The notes: generated by a model not told the origin, from the letters alone. A stretch of 64,000 bases of DNA from JBCBRD01 sp039819885 (GCA_039819885.1 JBCBRD010000001.1:35596-99595), one strand, 5' to 3'; shown: positions 48,718 through 58,423, counted from the stretch's first letter. Numbers and translations: made by a program.

Positions 48718-49133
48718 CATGGTCGGATTCCAAGGGCGCAACGTCGCCTGTAATCAAACATCGCGTGGAACGAACGGCACAATGTGGCCTGCACGGTTCA
48801 GCGACATGACCCGTCATTCGAAAGGTTGAAGCAGTCGCTTAAGATCGGTTTTTTTCTGAACGCCTGACGCTAATAAGCGCGACGCGATATTGGGGCGGCG
48901 CCATCCGTCAAATGTTGCATCCGGCGGGTTTGTACATCTCGACATACGCTAGCAGTCACACACGCCCGTCTCCATACGCTGACACTTCTTGCACGCCTAA
49001 ATCTGATGCAGATTTTCCGGCATGCAACCCTGTCGGGTTCTCCACTTCGTTTCGATCGCTGCGCGATGCATGCAGGAAAATCCTCATCGGTCGATTTGCG
49101 CGCAAAAAGCGCAAGACTATGGAGACTAAATCA
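48718..49133. other. Gene-free stretch before a small gene
   Basis: About 415 bases without a credible gene; open frames on either strand lack start signals. Near the 3' end TTGCGC/GCGCAA (49097-49115, loop GCAAAAA) forms a hairpin just before the GGAGA Shine-Dalgarno of the next gene. Confidence 0.4.
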
Positions 49134-49289
49134 ATGTGTAATCAAAAAGCGAAAGTCGAAAAGCGTGATACAAAAACCGTCACGACCGAGATAACCTTCT
49201 CATTCGGCCTTCCGCCCTTCTTCGAAATCGAATTGTCACGCGCCTATCAGTGGCAGAAACCGAAGAAAGAAAAACCGTCCACCTCATAG
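49134..49289 (+). CDS. Small hypothetical protein
   Basis: 51 residues from ATG 49134, 8 bases after GGAGA (49121-49125); ATG 49119 overlaps that signal. Basic N-terminus (MCNQKAKVEKRDTKTV), short hydrophobic middle (FSFGLPPFFEIELS), basic end. A strong terminator right after it supports a real transcription unit. Confidence 0.5.
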   Translation: MCNQKAKVEKRDTKTVTTEITFSFGLPPFFEIELSRAYQWQKPKKEKPSTS

Positions 49290-49302
49290 ATCAACCTTCC
49301 GA

Positions 49303-49330
49303 AACCCGCCGAGAAATCGGCGGGTTTTTT
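49303..49330 (+). terminator. Strong intrinsic terminator
   Basis: AACCCGCCGA-GAAA-TCGGCGGGTT followed by TTTT. A 10-bp perfect stem 14 bases after the small gene. It closes the plus-strand leading region. Confidence 0.9.
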
Positions 49331-49393
49331 CGTGGCCAACAGATGCCCGAACGCCTATTGCCGTGAAGTGTCATGCGCCCCTCAGCGCGCATT

Positions 49394-49552
49394 TTAGGGA
49401 ACGTGTTTGTCGGCGCGCTCCTGGAGAATATGTAGCAGCCGCTCAGCGTCGCGGCAGGCGTCGACCGGATCGCGATTCAGCGCCCCGGCCAACGCGTTTT
49501 TTAACCATCGCGAAGCCGCCGGATCGGTCATGATCTGTTGTGCATTGTTCAT
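49394..49552 (-). CDS. 52-residue protein coupled to the TraC-like gene
   Basis: The ATG shares one base with the upstream stop (TAATG). The protein starts MNNAQQIMTDPAASRW and ends DKHVP; it is helical. Position after a TraC-like gene matches small TraD-type proteins of rhizobial transfer regions, but the sequence does not confirm it. Confidence 0.6.
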   Translation of the reverse strand: MNNAQQIMTDPAASRWLKNALAGALNRDPVDACRDAERLLHILQERADKHVP

Positions 49553-49863
49553 TACGCAGCGCCGTTCTCAGCTGGCGCCGCTACACCGTCAGACGCAGGT
49601 TGAACCGCTGTCGATGCGTCCGCCAAACGCGGCGCGTTTGTCGTTTCGAACGACAGATTTTCAATCCATTTCGAACGGGCGCTTTTTGACATTTTGGCGA
49701 TCACATCGGCGACAGTCGCCGCGCCCTCATCGCCGAGCGATTTCACAAGAGATGAGCCGATCTTGCCCGCGAATTTTTCGCGCGCTTCGATCTGTTTCTT
49801 TTCAAGGGCCGCGCGTTCGTCATCGAGCGCACGCAGTTTCTTTAGGTCGTTTTGTGAAGTCAT
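49552..49863 (-). CDS. TraC/MobC-like conjugation accessory protein
   Basis: 103 residues from ATG 49863 with GGAGAAG upstream. The N-terminal half is a charged coiled coil (LKKLRALDDERAALEKKQIEAREKFAGKIG), followed by a helical segment and a proline/alanine tail. It resembles DUF6437/TraC-type accessory proteins that sit across oriT from the relaxase operon. It probably helps the relaxosome. It diverges from the RHH-traD-traI operon across the oriT-like region. Confidence 0.6.
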   Translation of the reverse strand: MTSQNDLKKLRALDDERAALEKKQIEAREKFAGKIGSSLVKSLGDEGAATVADVIAKMSKSARSKWIENLSFETTNAPRLADASTAVQPASDGVAAPAENGAA

Positions 49864-50070
49864 CAATCTTCTCCAAAAAACGCCCTAGCTAAAAGCACGC
49901 TCTATGACTTCGCATATCAGATCGATTGCGGCAAGCGGAGCGCTTTGCCGCGCGGACTTTCGCTCTCGCTAACAGCGGCAATATCGCCGTCCTTAGGCGT
50001 TCCCCCACATGAAGGAAAAAGGAAAAGGCACGGCGTCCCAGCCTACGGCAGGGACGAAAAAGGGGACAGA

Positions 50071-50325
50071 CCAACGCACATAGGTATGTGCTTGTTTTTG
50101 CTTTGTTTTTCAGATGATATCATGTTTTCATGGGTTATTCGTTCTTGCAAACACGCTGTTTTCGTGTTCGCCTATGTTTCTGTTTTTACTTTGTTTTCAT
50201 GTTTGCCCATTGTTTGCACTGATTTTCTGGCTGTTTGCATTGACAATTTGATGGACAAATGAAACTCTTACTGAGCAACGCAAGCACCGACCTTTTGGGG
50301 GGGCCCAAAAGGGAAGCTAACAAAG
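50071..50325. other. Candidate oriT and relaxosome control region
   Basis: AT-rich, T-biased stretch between divergent transfer operons. It contains GCACATA-GG-TATGTGC (50076-50091, perfect 7-bp dyad). An imperfect hairpin GCAAACACG/CGTGTTCGC (50147-50171, loop CTGTTTT) follows. Several TGTTTTC/TGTTTGC copies cluster at 50120-50240, as expected for ribbon-helix-helix sites, and CCTTTTGGG/CCCAAAAGG (50291-50312) lies before the first gene. MobF oriTs often have this make-up. The nick site cannot be assigned. Confidence 0.6.
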
Positions 50326-50787
50326 GTGCGAAACAAGCAAGTCGGCACGCGCGTCGACGACGAAATGTTCGCTCGCTTGAAAGCGCGGGCAGACAGCGAA
50401 GATTCAAGTCCCAGCAATGTAGTCTACGCCGCCATTGAGGAATTTCTCAATGGTACCGGCGAAGCTCTGTCGAGCTCGTCATCGCCCGATGGGGACATTG
50501 CCCAAACGCTGCTTCAACGACTTGAGGCGGTCGAAAAATCCATAAGCGCCATCCAAACCGCAAGCGCGGCGACGGGCCAACTCGTCAAGCGAACCGACCT
50601 GGAAATGGCCCGCGTTTTGTCGAGCGAGACCCTCGTGATCGGCTGTCTTGCTGAGATCGTCGGCTATGAAAAATTCAATGAAATCGCCGCCAAAGCAAAG
50701 GAGGTGGAAGACGGTGATGTCGACGACGACAGACAGGTCCTTCGCGCCCCGCAACGAGCCGTTCTCGAAGAAGAGCACTCACGATGA
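50326..50787 (+). CDS. Ribbon-helix-helix relaxosome accessory protein
   Basis: 153 residues starting at GTG. Residues ~4-45 are a ribbon-helix-helix (VGTRVDDEMFARLKARADSEDSSPSNVVYAAIEEFL), the MobC/TrwA-like DNA-binding type. A helical middle and acidic C-terminus follow. It probably binds the TGTTT(T/G)C repeats at the candidate oriT, aids nicking and represses the operon. The traD start overlaps its stop by 4 bases. Confidence 0.8.
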   Translation: MRNKQVGTRVDDEMFARLKARADSEDSSPSNVVYAAIEEFLNGTGEALSSSSSPDGDIAQTLLQRLEAVEKSISAIQTASAATGQLVKRTDLEMARVLSSETLVIGCLAEIVGYEKFNEIAAKAKEVEDGDVDDDRQVLRAPQRAVLEEEHSR

Positions 50788-52862
50788 CAACGCTCTTCAG
50801 AGGCGGCCTTTCTGACTGGATCCGAGGCTCTCAATCCGTCCTCCATGAATGGCGAATGCTGTTCCAGTCGCTGGTGCAGACGCTTGCCGCCGGCTTCGTA
50901 ATTTTGTGCTTCGCCGTGGTCGCCGGCGGCTGGCTCAAACTGGAGCCGCAGGAACGGCACACGATGTTCGTTTACAGCCATGCTGTGTTCAACAAGATGG
51001 TCTTATCGGACCCGACCCGAAACGTCACGTACACCGACGCGGAAGGACAAAAGTGGATCATTGAAAGCGCCCGTTTTCTGGACTCTCAATTGGTCGAAGA
51101 CGCCACGAAAAATCTACTGATCGGCGCCGCCCAAGGGTTCAAATACGGGCTGGCCATGTTTCTCGTGATCGTCATTTTTTTGGGAGCGTATTTCTACTTC
51201 ACAGGCCGAAATCAATCGAAGGAAGCCTATATTCGCGGCGCCCGGCTCGGATCAGCCGGAGAGCTAAACAGAGCAACGCGGCGCTTCGGAAAACGCGGCG
51301 TGTTTAAGCTCGGCGGCGTCCATTTGCCAGCCGATTTCGAACCGCAACATTCGCTCTTCATAGGCGCTTCAGGGACGGGAAAAACGCAGTCCATCATGCG
51401 GCTGCTTGAAGGCGTGCGAGCGGCGGGGCAGCGGGCGATCGTCTACGATGTAAACGGCGCCTACGCAGAGAAGTTTTATCGCAGTGGCAAAGACGTCATC
51501 CTCAATCCCTTGGATGCTCGAAGCCCTTCCTGGCGCGTCTGGAACGAGGTGCGTTCTGAAGAAGATTACACCAAGCTCGCCGGCTCACTTATTCCAGACG
51601 AACCGGTGCCCGATACCTTCTGGCCGAACGCTGCAAAAGCGCTTTTCGCAGCGGCCGTAAAAAAGCTCCACGAGACCGCGACGAAGGACAAACGTTCGCC
51701 GCTAAACAAGGAGCTCGTCCATCTCATCATGGAGTCGACGAACGCTGAATTCACCGCGTTCATGAAGGAATCCAAGGTCGCTCCGATCGCCGATGAAAAC
51801 AGCACGAGGATGGGTCTTTCCGTGCGGCAAACCCTCTCCAACGAGCTCGTCGGCTTTTCCGTTCTCAGCGATTTCGGGTCGCAATTTTCCATCCGGTCTT
51901 TCATCGAGGATGAAGATCACGATTCCTGGCTTTTCATCACCTCTAAAAACGATCAGCTCGAACAATTGCGTCCGCTCATTTCATTGTGGGTCGACACCGC
52001 GGTTGCGACTGTGTTGTCGCTTTCAGAAAATCCTGGGCGGCGCCTTTGGCTGGTTTTTGACGAACTTACCTCCTTACAAAGACTGCCCGCCTTGCAGGGG
52101 ATGATGGCGCAAGCAAGGAAATTCGGCGGCTGTGTCGCCCTCGGATTTCAATCATTCGCGCAGCTCTGCGAGGTCTATCGTAAAGAAGGCGCGGAAGCGG
52201 TGACGGGCAATTGCTCGACCTGGGCGATCATGCGTGCAAACGATCGCATGACCGCCGAATGGGCCTCACAAGCGCTCGGGAAAACCGAACAACAAGAAGC
52301 CAATGAAGGAATGTCCGTCGGGCAGCATGAGATGCGCGACGGGCGAACGCTTCAACAACAACGCGTCGAGCGCCAGCTGGTCCTTCCGTCCGAAATTAGA
52401 GGGCTCGACAATCTTGAAATGTTCCTGGCGCCGGGACGCGGTCTTCCTGTCGTCCGGCAAAAAATCGCCTATCGAAAATTCGATGAGACCGCAGACACAT
52501 TCGTCGAACGCGTGCGGTTTGATGAGGATCGCGCCAGGTTGTTCAAACCCGTCGAGGGAGGAGATCGAGCCGGCTTTGGGGCGATCTTTCCCGACGGGGC
52601 CGCGATTCCCTGCAAATGTGGCGACGGCGCGCACACTCAATGTCCTCATGACGGTGCGAAAGAAGACTGCCCCCATCGGAATGCAGCTTCACCGGCCGTA
52701 GAGCATCCGGAAGACGCCTTCGATAGAGAGAACGCGCAAAAACCGGGAGTGACGCCGGAGGATAGAAGCGACGTAGAAGCTGCATGGAGATATCACAAGG
52801 AGCAACAGGCCAAGGCCAAAGCGGCGCGCGAAGAGGACCCCGCGCAGAAAGCGGCGGAGTAG
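50784..52862 (+). CDS. traD: Type IV coupling protein TraD
   Basis: 692 residues. Two membrane helices (~33-55 and ~112-138) flank a small periplasmic loop, as in F TraD. Walker A is GASGTGKT (194-201); Walker B is LWLVFDEL (~420-427), followed by ALGFQSFAQL. The C-terminus is hydrophilic with a cysteine/histidine cluster (CKCGDGAHTQCPHDGAKEDCPH, ~612-633) that may bind zinc, unusual for the family. This hexameric ATPase brings the relaxase-DNA complex to the secretion channel. traI starts 6 bases downstream. Confidence 0.93.
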   Translation: MTTLFRGGLSDWIRGSQSVLHEWRMLFQSLVQTLAAGFVILCFAVVAGGWLKLEPQERHTMFVYSHAVFNKMVLSDPTRNVTYTDAEGQKWIIESARFLDSQLVEDATKNLLIGAAQGFKYGLAMFLVIVIFLGAYFYFTGRNQSKEAYIRGARLGSAGELNRATRRFGKRGVFKLGGVHLPADFEPQHSLFIGASGTGKTQSIMRLLEGVRAAGQRAIVYDVNGAYAEKFYRSGKDVILNPLDARSPSWRVWNEVRSEEDYTKLAGSLIPDEPVPDTFWPNAAKALFAAAVKKLHETATKDKRSPLNKELVHLIMESTNAEFTAFMKESKVAPIADENSTRMGLSVRQTLSNELVGFSVLSDFGSQFSIRSFIEDEDHDSWLFITSKNDQLEQLRPLISLWVDTAVATVLSLSENPGRRLWLVFDELTSLQRLPALQGMMAQARKFGGCVALGFQSFAQLCEVYRKEGAEAVTGNCSTWAIMRANDRMTAEWASQALGKTEQQEANEGMSVGQHEMRDGRTLQQQRVERQLVLPSEIRGLDNLEMFLAPGRGLPVVRQKIAYRKFDETADTFVERVRFDEDRARLFKPVEGGDRAGFGAIFPDGAAIPCKCGDGAHTQCPHDGAKEDCPHRNAASPAVEHPEDAFDRENAQKPGVTPEDRSDVEAAWRYHKEQQAKAKAAREEDPAQKAAE

Positions 52863-52868
52863 GTCGCA

Positions 52869-55800
52869 ATGCTAAGCTCGAGCAACATCAAGAGCGCAGC
52901 GAACGGCGCCAAATATTACGCCCAAGGTGATTATTACACTAAGGGCGCAGAAGAGACGTCGGCATGGCTTGGTAAGGGCTCTGAGCGCCTCGGTCTTGGT
53001 CAGACAATGGGCGAGGAAAGGGCAGAACAGAACGAGCCACATGTCAGCGCCAAGGAGCTTACAGCCATCCTCGAAGGTAAGCTTCCAGAGGGGCAGAACC
53101 ATACTTGGAAAGCGAACGAAGGCACGAGCAGATCGCATCGCGCGGGTAGAGACTTTACTTTTTCAGCACCCAAATCCGTATCCATCGCCGCTCTTGTTGC
53201 TGACGATAAACGCCTGGTCGACGCCCATGAAAAAGCCGTCGAGACGGCTGTCCGTTTCCTTGAACAATACGCCGTCGCTCGGGTGCGTGAGAAAGGCGGG
53301 ATTGAACATCGTCTCACCGGGAACATTGTCGCCGCGAAGTTTTTAGAATTCACCTCGAGAGCGCAGGACGCGCAACTCCACACCCACGTGGTTGTGGCGA
53401 ATATGACGTTCGACGAACAGTCCAACATTTGGCGAGCGATGGAATATTCGGGGATGGAATCGGCAAAAAAAGCTGCCGGACAGATTTATAGAAGCGAGTT
53501 GGCGCGAGAGGCCCGGATTTTGGGTTACGGAGTGCGCGTCGATGAAAAACAAGGTTTCTTTGAAATTGAAGGCGTTTCAAATGACCTTCTCAAAGATCAT
53601 TCGACACGATCAAAAGAAATCGCAGAATATATCGAGAAACATGGCGCAAGAAACGGCGCCGACGTTCAGCGGGCAAAAATTAATAGTCGCTCTGACAAGG
53701 TGATATTGGATTTGTCCGATATAAGAAAAGATTGGATAGAACGTGGCGGTAAAGCAATTGAAGTTTTGAAAGAAGCAGTAAACGCTTCCTTAGAGCGTCA
53801 AGAAACCCCTGAATACAAAAACAATATATATGTAAGCGATCGAACCAAAGATCATGCGTTACGTTTTGGCGCCGCGCACGCAACCGCCGGAGAAGCCGTT
53901 GTAGAGCGCCATGAGATTATTAGAAACGCCTTGCGCGTCAGCGTTGGGCAATCGACATTGTCAGACCTTAACGCAGCGCTCGATGAGGCGCGTAAAAACG
54001 GCTCGATCGAACAAGCCGAATATCAGACCGGCGGCGCCCGGCTCTACTATGGGGAATACCTCAAGAAGGACCTGGCGGCCGAACGCGGCTTCCGGGATAT
54101 TCTCGAAAAGGGCAGGGGCGCGCTAAAACCGTTATTGAAACGTCCCGCTGCAGAAAAACGTATTGACGCTTTCCGTATCCGAACTGTCGAACAAGGCGTC
54201 GAAAAATCATACGCCCTATCTGGCGAACAAAGGCAAGCGGCCCTTGCTATTCTGACGGGTAAAGACCGAGTTCAACACATTCAAGGTGTCGGCGGCGCCG
54301 GTAAAACTTCCTTTGTCGGGGCGGTCGCTAAGGCGACGCCTAGACGGGGACACCTCGCCATCGCCAAAACCGCCGTTGCGGCGCGCGGTCTAGGCGAAGA
54401 GGCGGGTCTTGCGCATATGACAGTCGATGCCTTCCTGCAGCGCGCAGGAGCCGACATCGGGCGTAATGGCGTCGTTTTCATTGATGAAGCATCGATGCTG
54501 GGGACAAGGGCCGCCAAACGCATCAACGAGATCGCGGGCGAAAAACATTTTCGGGTCGTTGTCATCGGCGATGAAAAACAACTTCCCGCCATTGAACAGG
54601 GCAAGCCACACGCGATCGCACGACGGATCGGCGCAACGAAAGCGGAGCTCAGTGAATCAAGACGTCATAAAACAGAGGCCGTTAGAGCCACGGTTGCCGC
54701 CGCCAGAGCTGGAGACGTTCGCGGAGCAATAAAAGCGGCCGATACCGTAAACGAACGAAATCGTGACGATCTTCCTAAATCTGTGGCGCGTTACTGGTCG
54801 GAACTTCCCGACCGGGACAACTCCCGCATTCTCTCGCTCGGGAATGCCATGCGCGTCGCGACTAGTGCGGCAGTGCGCGATATACTTGTTCGCGAGGGGG
54901 TTGTCGCACAGTCCGAATATAAGACGGAAGTTTTGCTTGGGCATCGCATTTCTGAAGCAGAAATGAAGAGAGCGGCACAATATCCGACGCAAGCGAGTCA
55001 AAAAGAAAAAGGCGAAAATGGTCTTACGGGCGCAGCAGTCATTTTTCATCTCGGGCAAAAGCGCCACAAAATCGAAAGAGGCGCCGCCTACAACATTGTC
55101 GCTCAAATTGATGGAAAACTCATCCTCGAAAAGCGTTATGGGGACAGGAATGATCCATCGCCTGCCCACGTCGAATTCAATCCTCAAAAGGATAGCGTTA
55201 GGGGTGCTTCCGTATACGACGTTTATCAACGCGATATCGCTCAGGGCGACGTGATCCAATGGCGTCACAATTCAAAGGAACTCGATAACCTTAAAAACGG
55301 TATGGACGGCACAGTCCGCTCTGTAAAAGACGGTAAAGCGGTTATCGACTTCAATGACGGCAAGAAAAGAGAAATTGATCTCGATCGCCACCAACATTGG
55401 GATCACGGCTACGCTCTGACCGTTTACAAGGGCCAGGGGAAAACCTTCGATCGAGCGATCGTTCTCGCGCCGGCGGAGAAGGGACCGCTTTTAAACCAAG
55501 ACACGCTCTACACCGCGGTTTCTCGGGCCCGCTATGGCGTAGATATATGGACCACTGATCAAAAGAAACTGGGTCAAATACTTTCGGAGGAAAAGGGCGG
55601 AAAGACCTCGGCTCTGGAAGCAGAAGGCTCGATTTCGGCAAACGAGGCGGAAAAACAACAACAACCTCAGAAGGAGCCGTCCTCATCAAAGACAGAAGAG
55701 GATCGCTCGAAAGTCCTGGCGTCAGAGAAGGACGACCCGTCAGTGGTCCGGTTCGTGGAACGATTATGGAATTCCAATAATCGCAGGAACGAGCGCCCGG

Positions 55801-55937
55801 AAAAAGACGAAGACCGACGAAAAGATCAACCACAATCACAACAGGAAGAAGAAAAACGCCGTTATCTCGCGGGCCAAGAAAAGGAAATCGAGAAAATGGC
55901 GCGAGAATTGGAGAAAGACCGTGAACTCAGTCGCTGA
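52869..55937 (+). CDS. traI: MobF relaxase-helicase TraI
   Basis: 1022 residues. The relaxase domain (~1-300) has tyrosine pairs Y16-Y17 and Y22-Y23, GRDFTFSAPKSVSI, and metal ligands H171 and H173 in QLHTHVVVAN. The SF1 helicase follows: Walker A GVGGAGKT (473-480), VFIDEASMLG, VIGDEKQLPAIE, HGYALTVYKGQGKTF and LYTAVSRAR. The C-terminus is a charged coiled coil. It is shorter than F TraI and similar to TrwC/pKM101-type enzymes. It nicks oriT, stays bound to the 5' end and unwinds the plasmid. All motifs look intact. Confidence 0.95.
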   Translation: MLSSSNIKSAANGAKYYAQGDYYTKGAEETSAWLGKGSERLGLGQTMGEERAEQNEPHVSAKELTAILEGKLPEGQNHTWKANEGTSRSHRAGRDFTFSAPKSVSIAALVADDKRLVDAHEKAVETAVRFLEQYAVARVREKGGIEHRLTGNIVAAKFLEFTSRAQDAQLHTHVVVANMTFDEQSNIWRAMEYSGMESAKKAAGQIYRSELAREARILGYGVRVDEKQGFFEIEGVSNDLLKDHSTRSKEIAEYIEKHGARNGADVQRAKINSRSDKVILDLSDIRKDWIERGGKAIEVLKEAVNASLERQETPEYKNNIYVSDRTKDHALRFGAAHATAGEAVVERHEIIRNALRVSVGQSTLSDLNAALDEARKNGSIEQAEYQTGGARLYYGEYLKKDLAAERGFRDILEKGRGALKPLLKRPAAEKRIDAFRIRTVEQGVEKSYALSGEQRQAALAILTGKDRVQHIQGVGGAGKTSFVGAVAKATPRRGHLAIAKTAVAARGLGEEAGLAHMTVDAFLQRAGADIGRNGVVFIDEASMLGTRAAKRINEIAGEKHFRVVVIGDEKQLPAIEQGKPHAIARRIGATKAELSESRRHKTEAVRATVAAARAGDVRGAIKAADTVNERNRDDLPKSVARYWSELPDRDNSRILSLGNAMRVATSAAVRDILVREGVVAQSEYKTEVLLGHRISEAEMKRAAQYPTQASQKEKGENGLTGAAVIFHLGQKRHKIERGAAYNIVAQIDGKLILEKRYGDRNDPSPAHVEFNPQKDSVRGASVYDVYQRDIAQGDVIQWRHNSKELDNLKNGMDGTVRSVKDGKAVIDFNDGKKREIDLDRHQHWDHGYALTVYKGQGKTFDRAIVLAPAEKGPLLNQDTLYTAVSRARYGVDIWTTDQKKLGQILSEEKGGKTSALEAEGSISANEAEKQQQPQKEPSSSKTEEDRSKVLASEKDDPSVVRFVERLWNSNNRRNERPEKDEDRRKDQPQSQQEEEKRRYLAGQEKEIEKMARELEKDRELSR

Positions 55938-56068
55938 CTGAACAATAGAAAGTGGAACCGTCACTATAGGGATTATGTGGCGGGAGCACGAATTGCCGCC
56001 GTCGGTGGAATTTTCGACGACAAGCAGAATTTATACGTGGAACACATCGCAGAGACAAGGAACTCAAT

Positions 56069-57979
56069 ATGACAGACATTGCATTAACGCATCTAAAAAC
56101 CTGGCGCGAACGATTTCGTAACGCATCCGTCGGAGACAAATTCGGCATGGTGGCTTTGAGTATCTTTGCAGGGCTCAGATCACTGTTTGCGCCGCTGGTG
56201 AAAATGACCGCCCGCTGGTTTATCATATCCTTATTGATCCTTGGCGCTGCATGGGTGTTCTTACCCAGAGCCCAACCACTCGAAGAGAATACAAAACTCT
56301 TCATCTCAATCGATCGTCCGTTAGCTGAAACCACGCCATTCGACCACATCCCTTACTTGCAATTTCTCCTGAGGCCGCCGTCGCTATCGGCGACAACCAT
56401 CACGGATGCGATACACAAAGCGGTAGCAGACGAAAACATCGTCGAAATTGTCTTATCCATCGACGGCGTAGCCCCCAGCGATTCAGGACCCGCACAAAGG
56501 GTCGGCGAGGCTTTGAGAAAAGCCTCCATGATGGGGAAGAGGGTCACAGTCTACGCTTCCAATTTTGACAATGCGAAATATCTGTTGGCTGCAAATGCAG
56601 ATTCAATCCTCATGCACCCGATGGGTCGCTTTGACGTTGGCGGCGTAAAGACCGGCGCGGTTTATTTTGGGGACGCACTGAAGAAGCACGGGATCGACGT
56701 GGTCGTCGGACAAGCCGGCACCTATAAAAACGCTATTGAACCTTACACGCGCGGATCCATGTCAGGCCCTGCAAAAGAAGCGATCACAACAGTCCTTGAC
56801 AGACAACTTGACGCCATCGCAACAGGACTGGCGGAGAAAAGAAACCTCGATAAATCCGCACTGTTCGTTGCGATCTCGAATGGCCGTGAAGAGGGCGTTG
56901 TCCCTGCTGAGGAAGCGATAGCGCTTGGACTACTAGACGGCACGAGCTCAGCGCCCGGATTTATGGATATTGCCTTCGGCGCGCCCGGTGATCATGACGC
57001 CGCGCCTTTTGTTGCACTTTCTAGATATATAAACATCAAGACAGATGATTTTTGTAAGGCTGAATGGGAAGCAAAAGGCGTCAAACAAAAGTCCGGGCAT
57101 CCCACGCTTGGCGTTATCACTGTTGAGGGAGAAATCCGAACAGGATTTACGAGCGAGGACATCGCGGGGTCGACGAGTATCGTTTCGCAAATAGAAGGTT
57201 TCGTCCGCTCAGAAACGAATAGGGGCCTTCTTGTAAGAATAGATTCACCCGGCGGCGACGCACAGGCGTCCGAAATGATACGGTCCTCGCTAGAACGCTA
57301 CCGCCAGCTCGGAAGGCCTGTCTACGTATCCATGGGCGGCGCAGCGGCGTCTGGCGGATACTGGATAGCAACCGCGGGCGATAAGATATTCGCTGAAGAC
57401 ACCACCATTACAGGGTCAATAGGCGTATTCGCGATGCGCGCCTCGGCCGCTAATCTTCTAAAGCAATACGATATTGCCTGGGACGGTGTCGCGGTCGGAA
57501 GACATAATCCGTTTGGCGCCCTTGCAGAAGGGGCAAGCAAAGTAGAACAAGATGCATTGAAGGAAGACGTAACGCGCATCTATCGCCAATTTATCGACAT
57601 CGTGGCTGCGGCCCGAGGTCTGGACCCATCAACCTACACAGACTGGGCCGAAGGACGCGTCTGGCATGCGAGCGACGCCCTGGTGCTCGGATTAATCGAT
57701 GAAATTGGAGGATATGAAACCGCCCTGGAAGGGTTAAGCACGCGCGCTGCGACGCCCGGGGCTTGTCTTCAATCAGCGCGGCCCGTCACCTCTCCCCAAT
57801 CGGTGTTGTCGAGCTTTTCGCCCATGAGCGGACTTTCTGAAACAATCGAAGCCATTCAATGGGCTGTAGCGCCAAGAGCTGCCATAATCGATAAAGTGAC
57901 ATCTCTACCCTCAGCACACGCATTGATCCACAACGAAACAAATATCCAGGCATTATGTCTCCATTGCGAAGTTGAGTAA
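56069..57979 (+). CDS. sppA: S49 signal peptide peptidase SppA (67K type)
   Basis: 636 residues. One membrane helix (~48-68) precedes two tandem peptidase domains. Catalytic lysine K220 is in GTYKNAIEP of the first domain; nucleophile S428 is in GGAAASGGYW of the second, spaced like E. coli SppA (K209, S409). It cleaves leftover signal peptides in the membrane. Plasmid copies next to transfer genes are known; a role in processing secretion components is inferred. A 131-base gap separates it from traI. Confidence 0.93.
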   Translation: MTDIALTHLKTWRERFRNASVGDKFGMVALSIFAGLRSLFAPLVKMTARWFIISLLILGAAWVFLPRAQPLEENTKLFISIDRPLAETTPFDHIPYLQFLLRPPSLSATTITDAIHKAVADENIVEIVLSIDGVAPSDSGPAQRVGEALRKASMMGKRVTVYASNFDNAKYLLAANADSILMHPMGRFDVGGVKTGAVYFGDALKKHGIDVVVGQAGTYKNAIEPYTRGSMSGPAKEAITTVLDRQLDAIATGLAEKRNLDKSALFVAISNGREEGVVPAEEAIALGLLDGTSSAPGFMDIAFGAPGDHDAAPFVALSRYINIKTDDFCKAEWEAKGVKQKSGHPTLGVITVEGEIRTGFTSEDIAGSTSIVSQIEGFVRSETNRGLLVRIDSPGGDAQASEMIRSSLERYRQLGRPVYVSMGGAAASGGYWIATAGDKIFAEDTTITGSIGVFAMRASAANLLKQYDIAWDGVAVGRHNPFGALAEGASKVEQDALKEDVTRIYRQFIDIVAAARGLDPSTYTDWAEGRVWHASDALVLGLIDEIGGYETALEGLSTRAATPGACLQSARPVTSPQSVLSSFSPMSGLSETIEAIQWAVAPRAAIIDKVTSLPSAHALIHNETNIQALCLHCEVE

Positions 57980-58000
57980 TATTTGTGAGGGCGTAAGTCA

Positions 58001-58423
58001 GTGTACAACTCTAAACCAAACATAACTGTGACCGATCTCGCAGCGATTGCAAAATGCGAACAACAATTTGTCTACGACGAAAAAGAAGGCGAAAAACGAT
58101 CATCCTCGTGGAACAGACAGGCAAAAGAAGGCCAGCTATGGCACAGCATTGAAGAAACGAGAGTGCGTTTCGGCGGCGGCGCTCGAGATGACCGATGTTT
58201 CATTGCCAGCGCAGTCTTTGGCGCTAACGCGCCTGAAACAAATGTGCTGAGAAAATGGCGTGACGAGCGCCTCAATCGAACTGCATTCGGCCGAGCCTTT
58301 ATCTCGATTTATTACAAGCTATCACCATCGATTGCAAAGCGCATTGAGCAACGACCGGCGGCGAAAACGTTCTTACGTTTGATCATCAAGCCCTTTGTCA
58401 TTATTGCAGGAGGGCGATCATGA
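58001..58423 (+). CDS. CFI-box protein with a Cas4-like N-terminus
   Basis: 140 residues from GTG 58001 (GAGGG upstream). Residues 8-55 (ITVTDLAAIAKCEQQFVYDEK, C19, then EGQLWHSIEE) look like the opening of a Cas4/RecB-type nuclease, where the first Fe-S cysteine occurs. From C66 onward is a CFI-box C-terminal domain (CFIASAVFGANAPE, LRKWRDERL, RAFISIYYKLSP). Its stop overlaps the next ATG (ATGA). The next gene carries the missing nuclease parts. Confidence 0.72.
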   Translation: MYNSKPNITVTDLAAIAKCEQQFVYDEKEGEKRSSSWNRQAKEGQLWHSIEETRVRFGGGARDDRCFIASAVFGANAPETNVLRKWRDERLNRTAFGRAFISIYYKLSPSIAKRIEQRPAAKTFLRLIIKPFVIIAGGRS

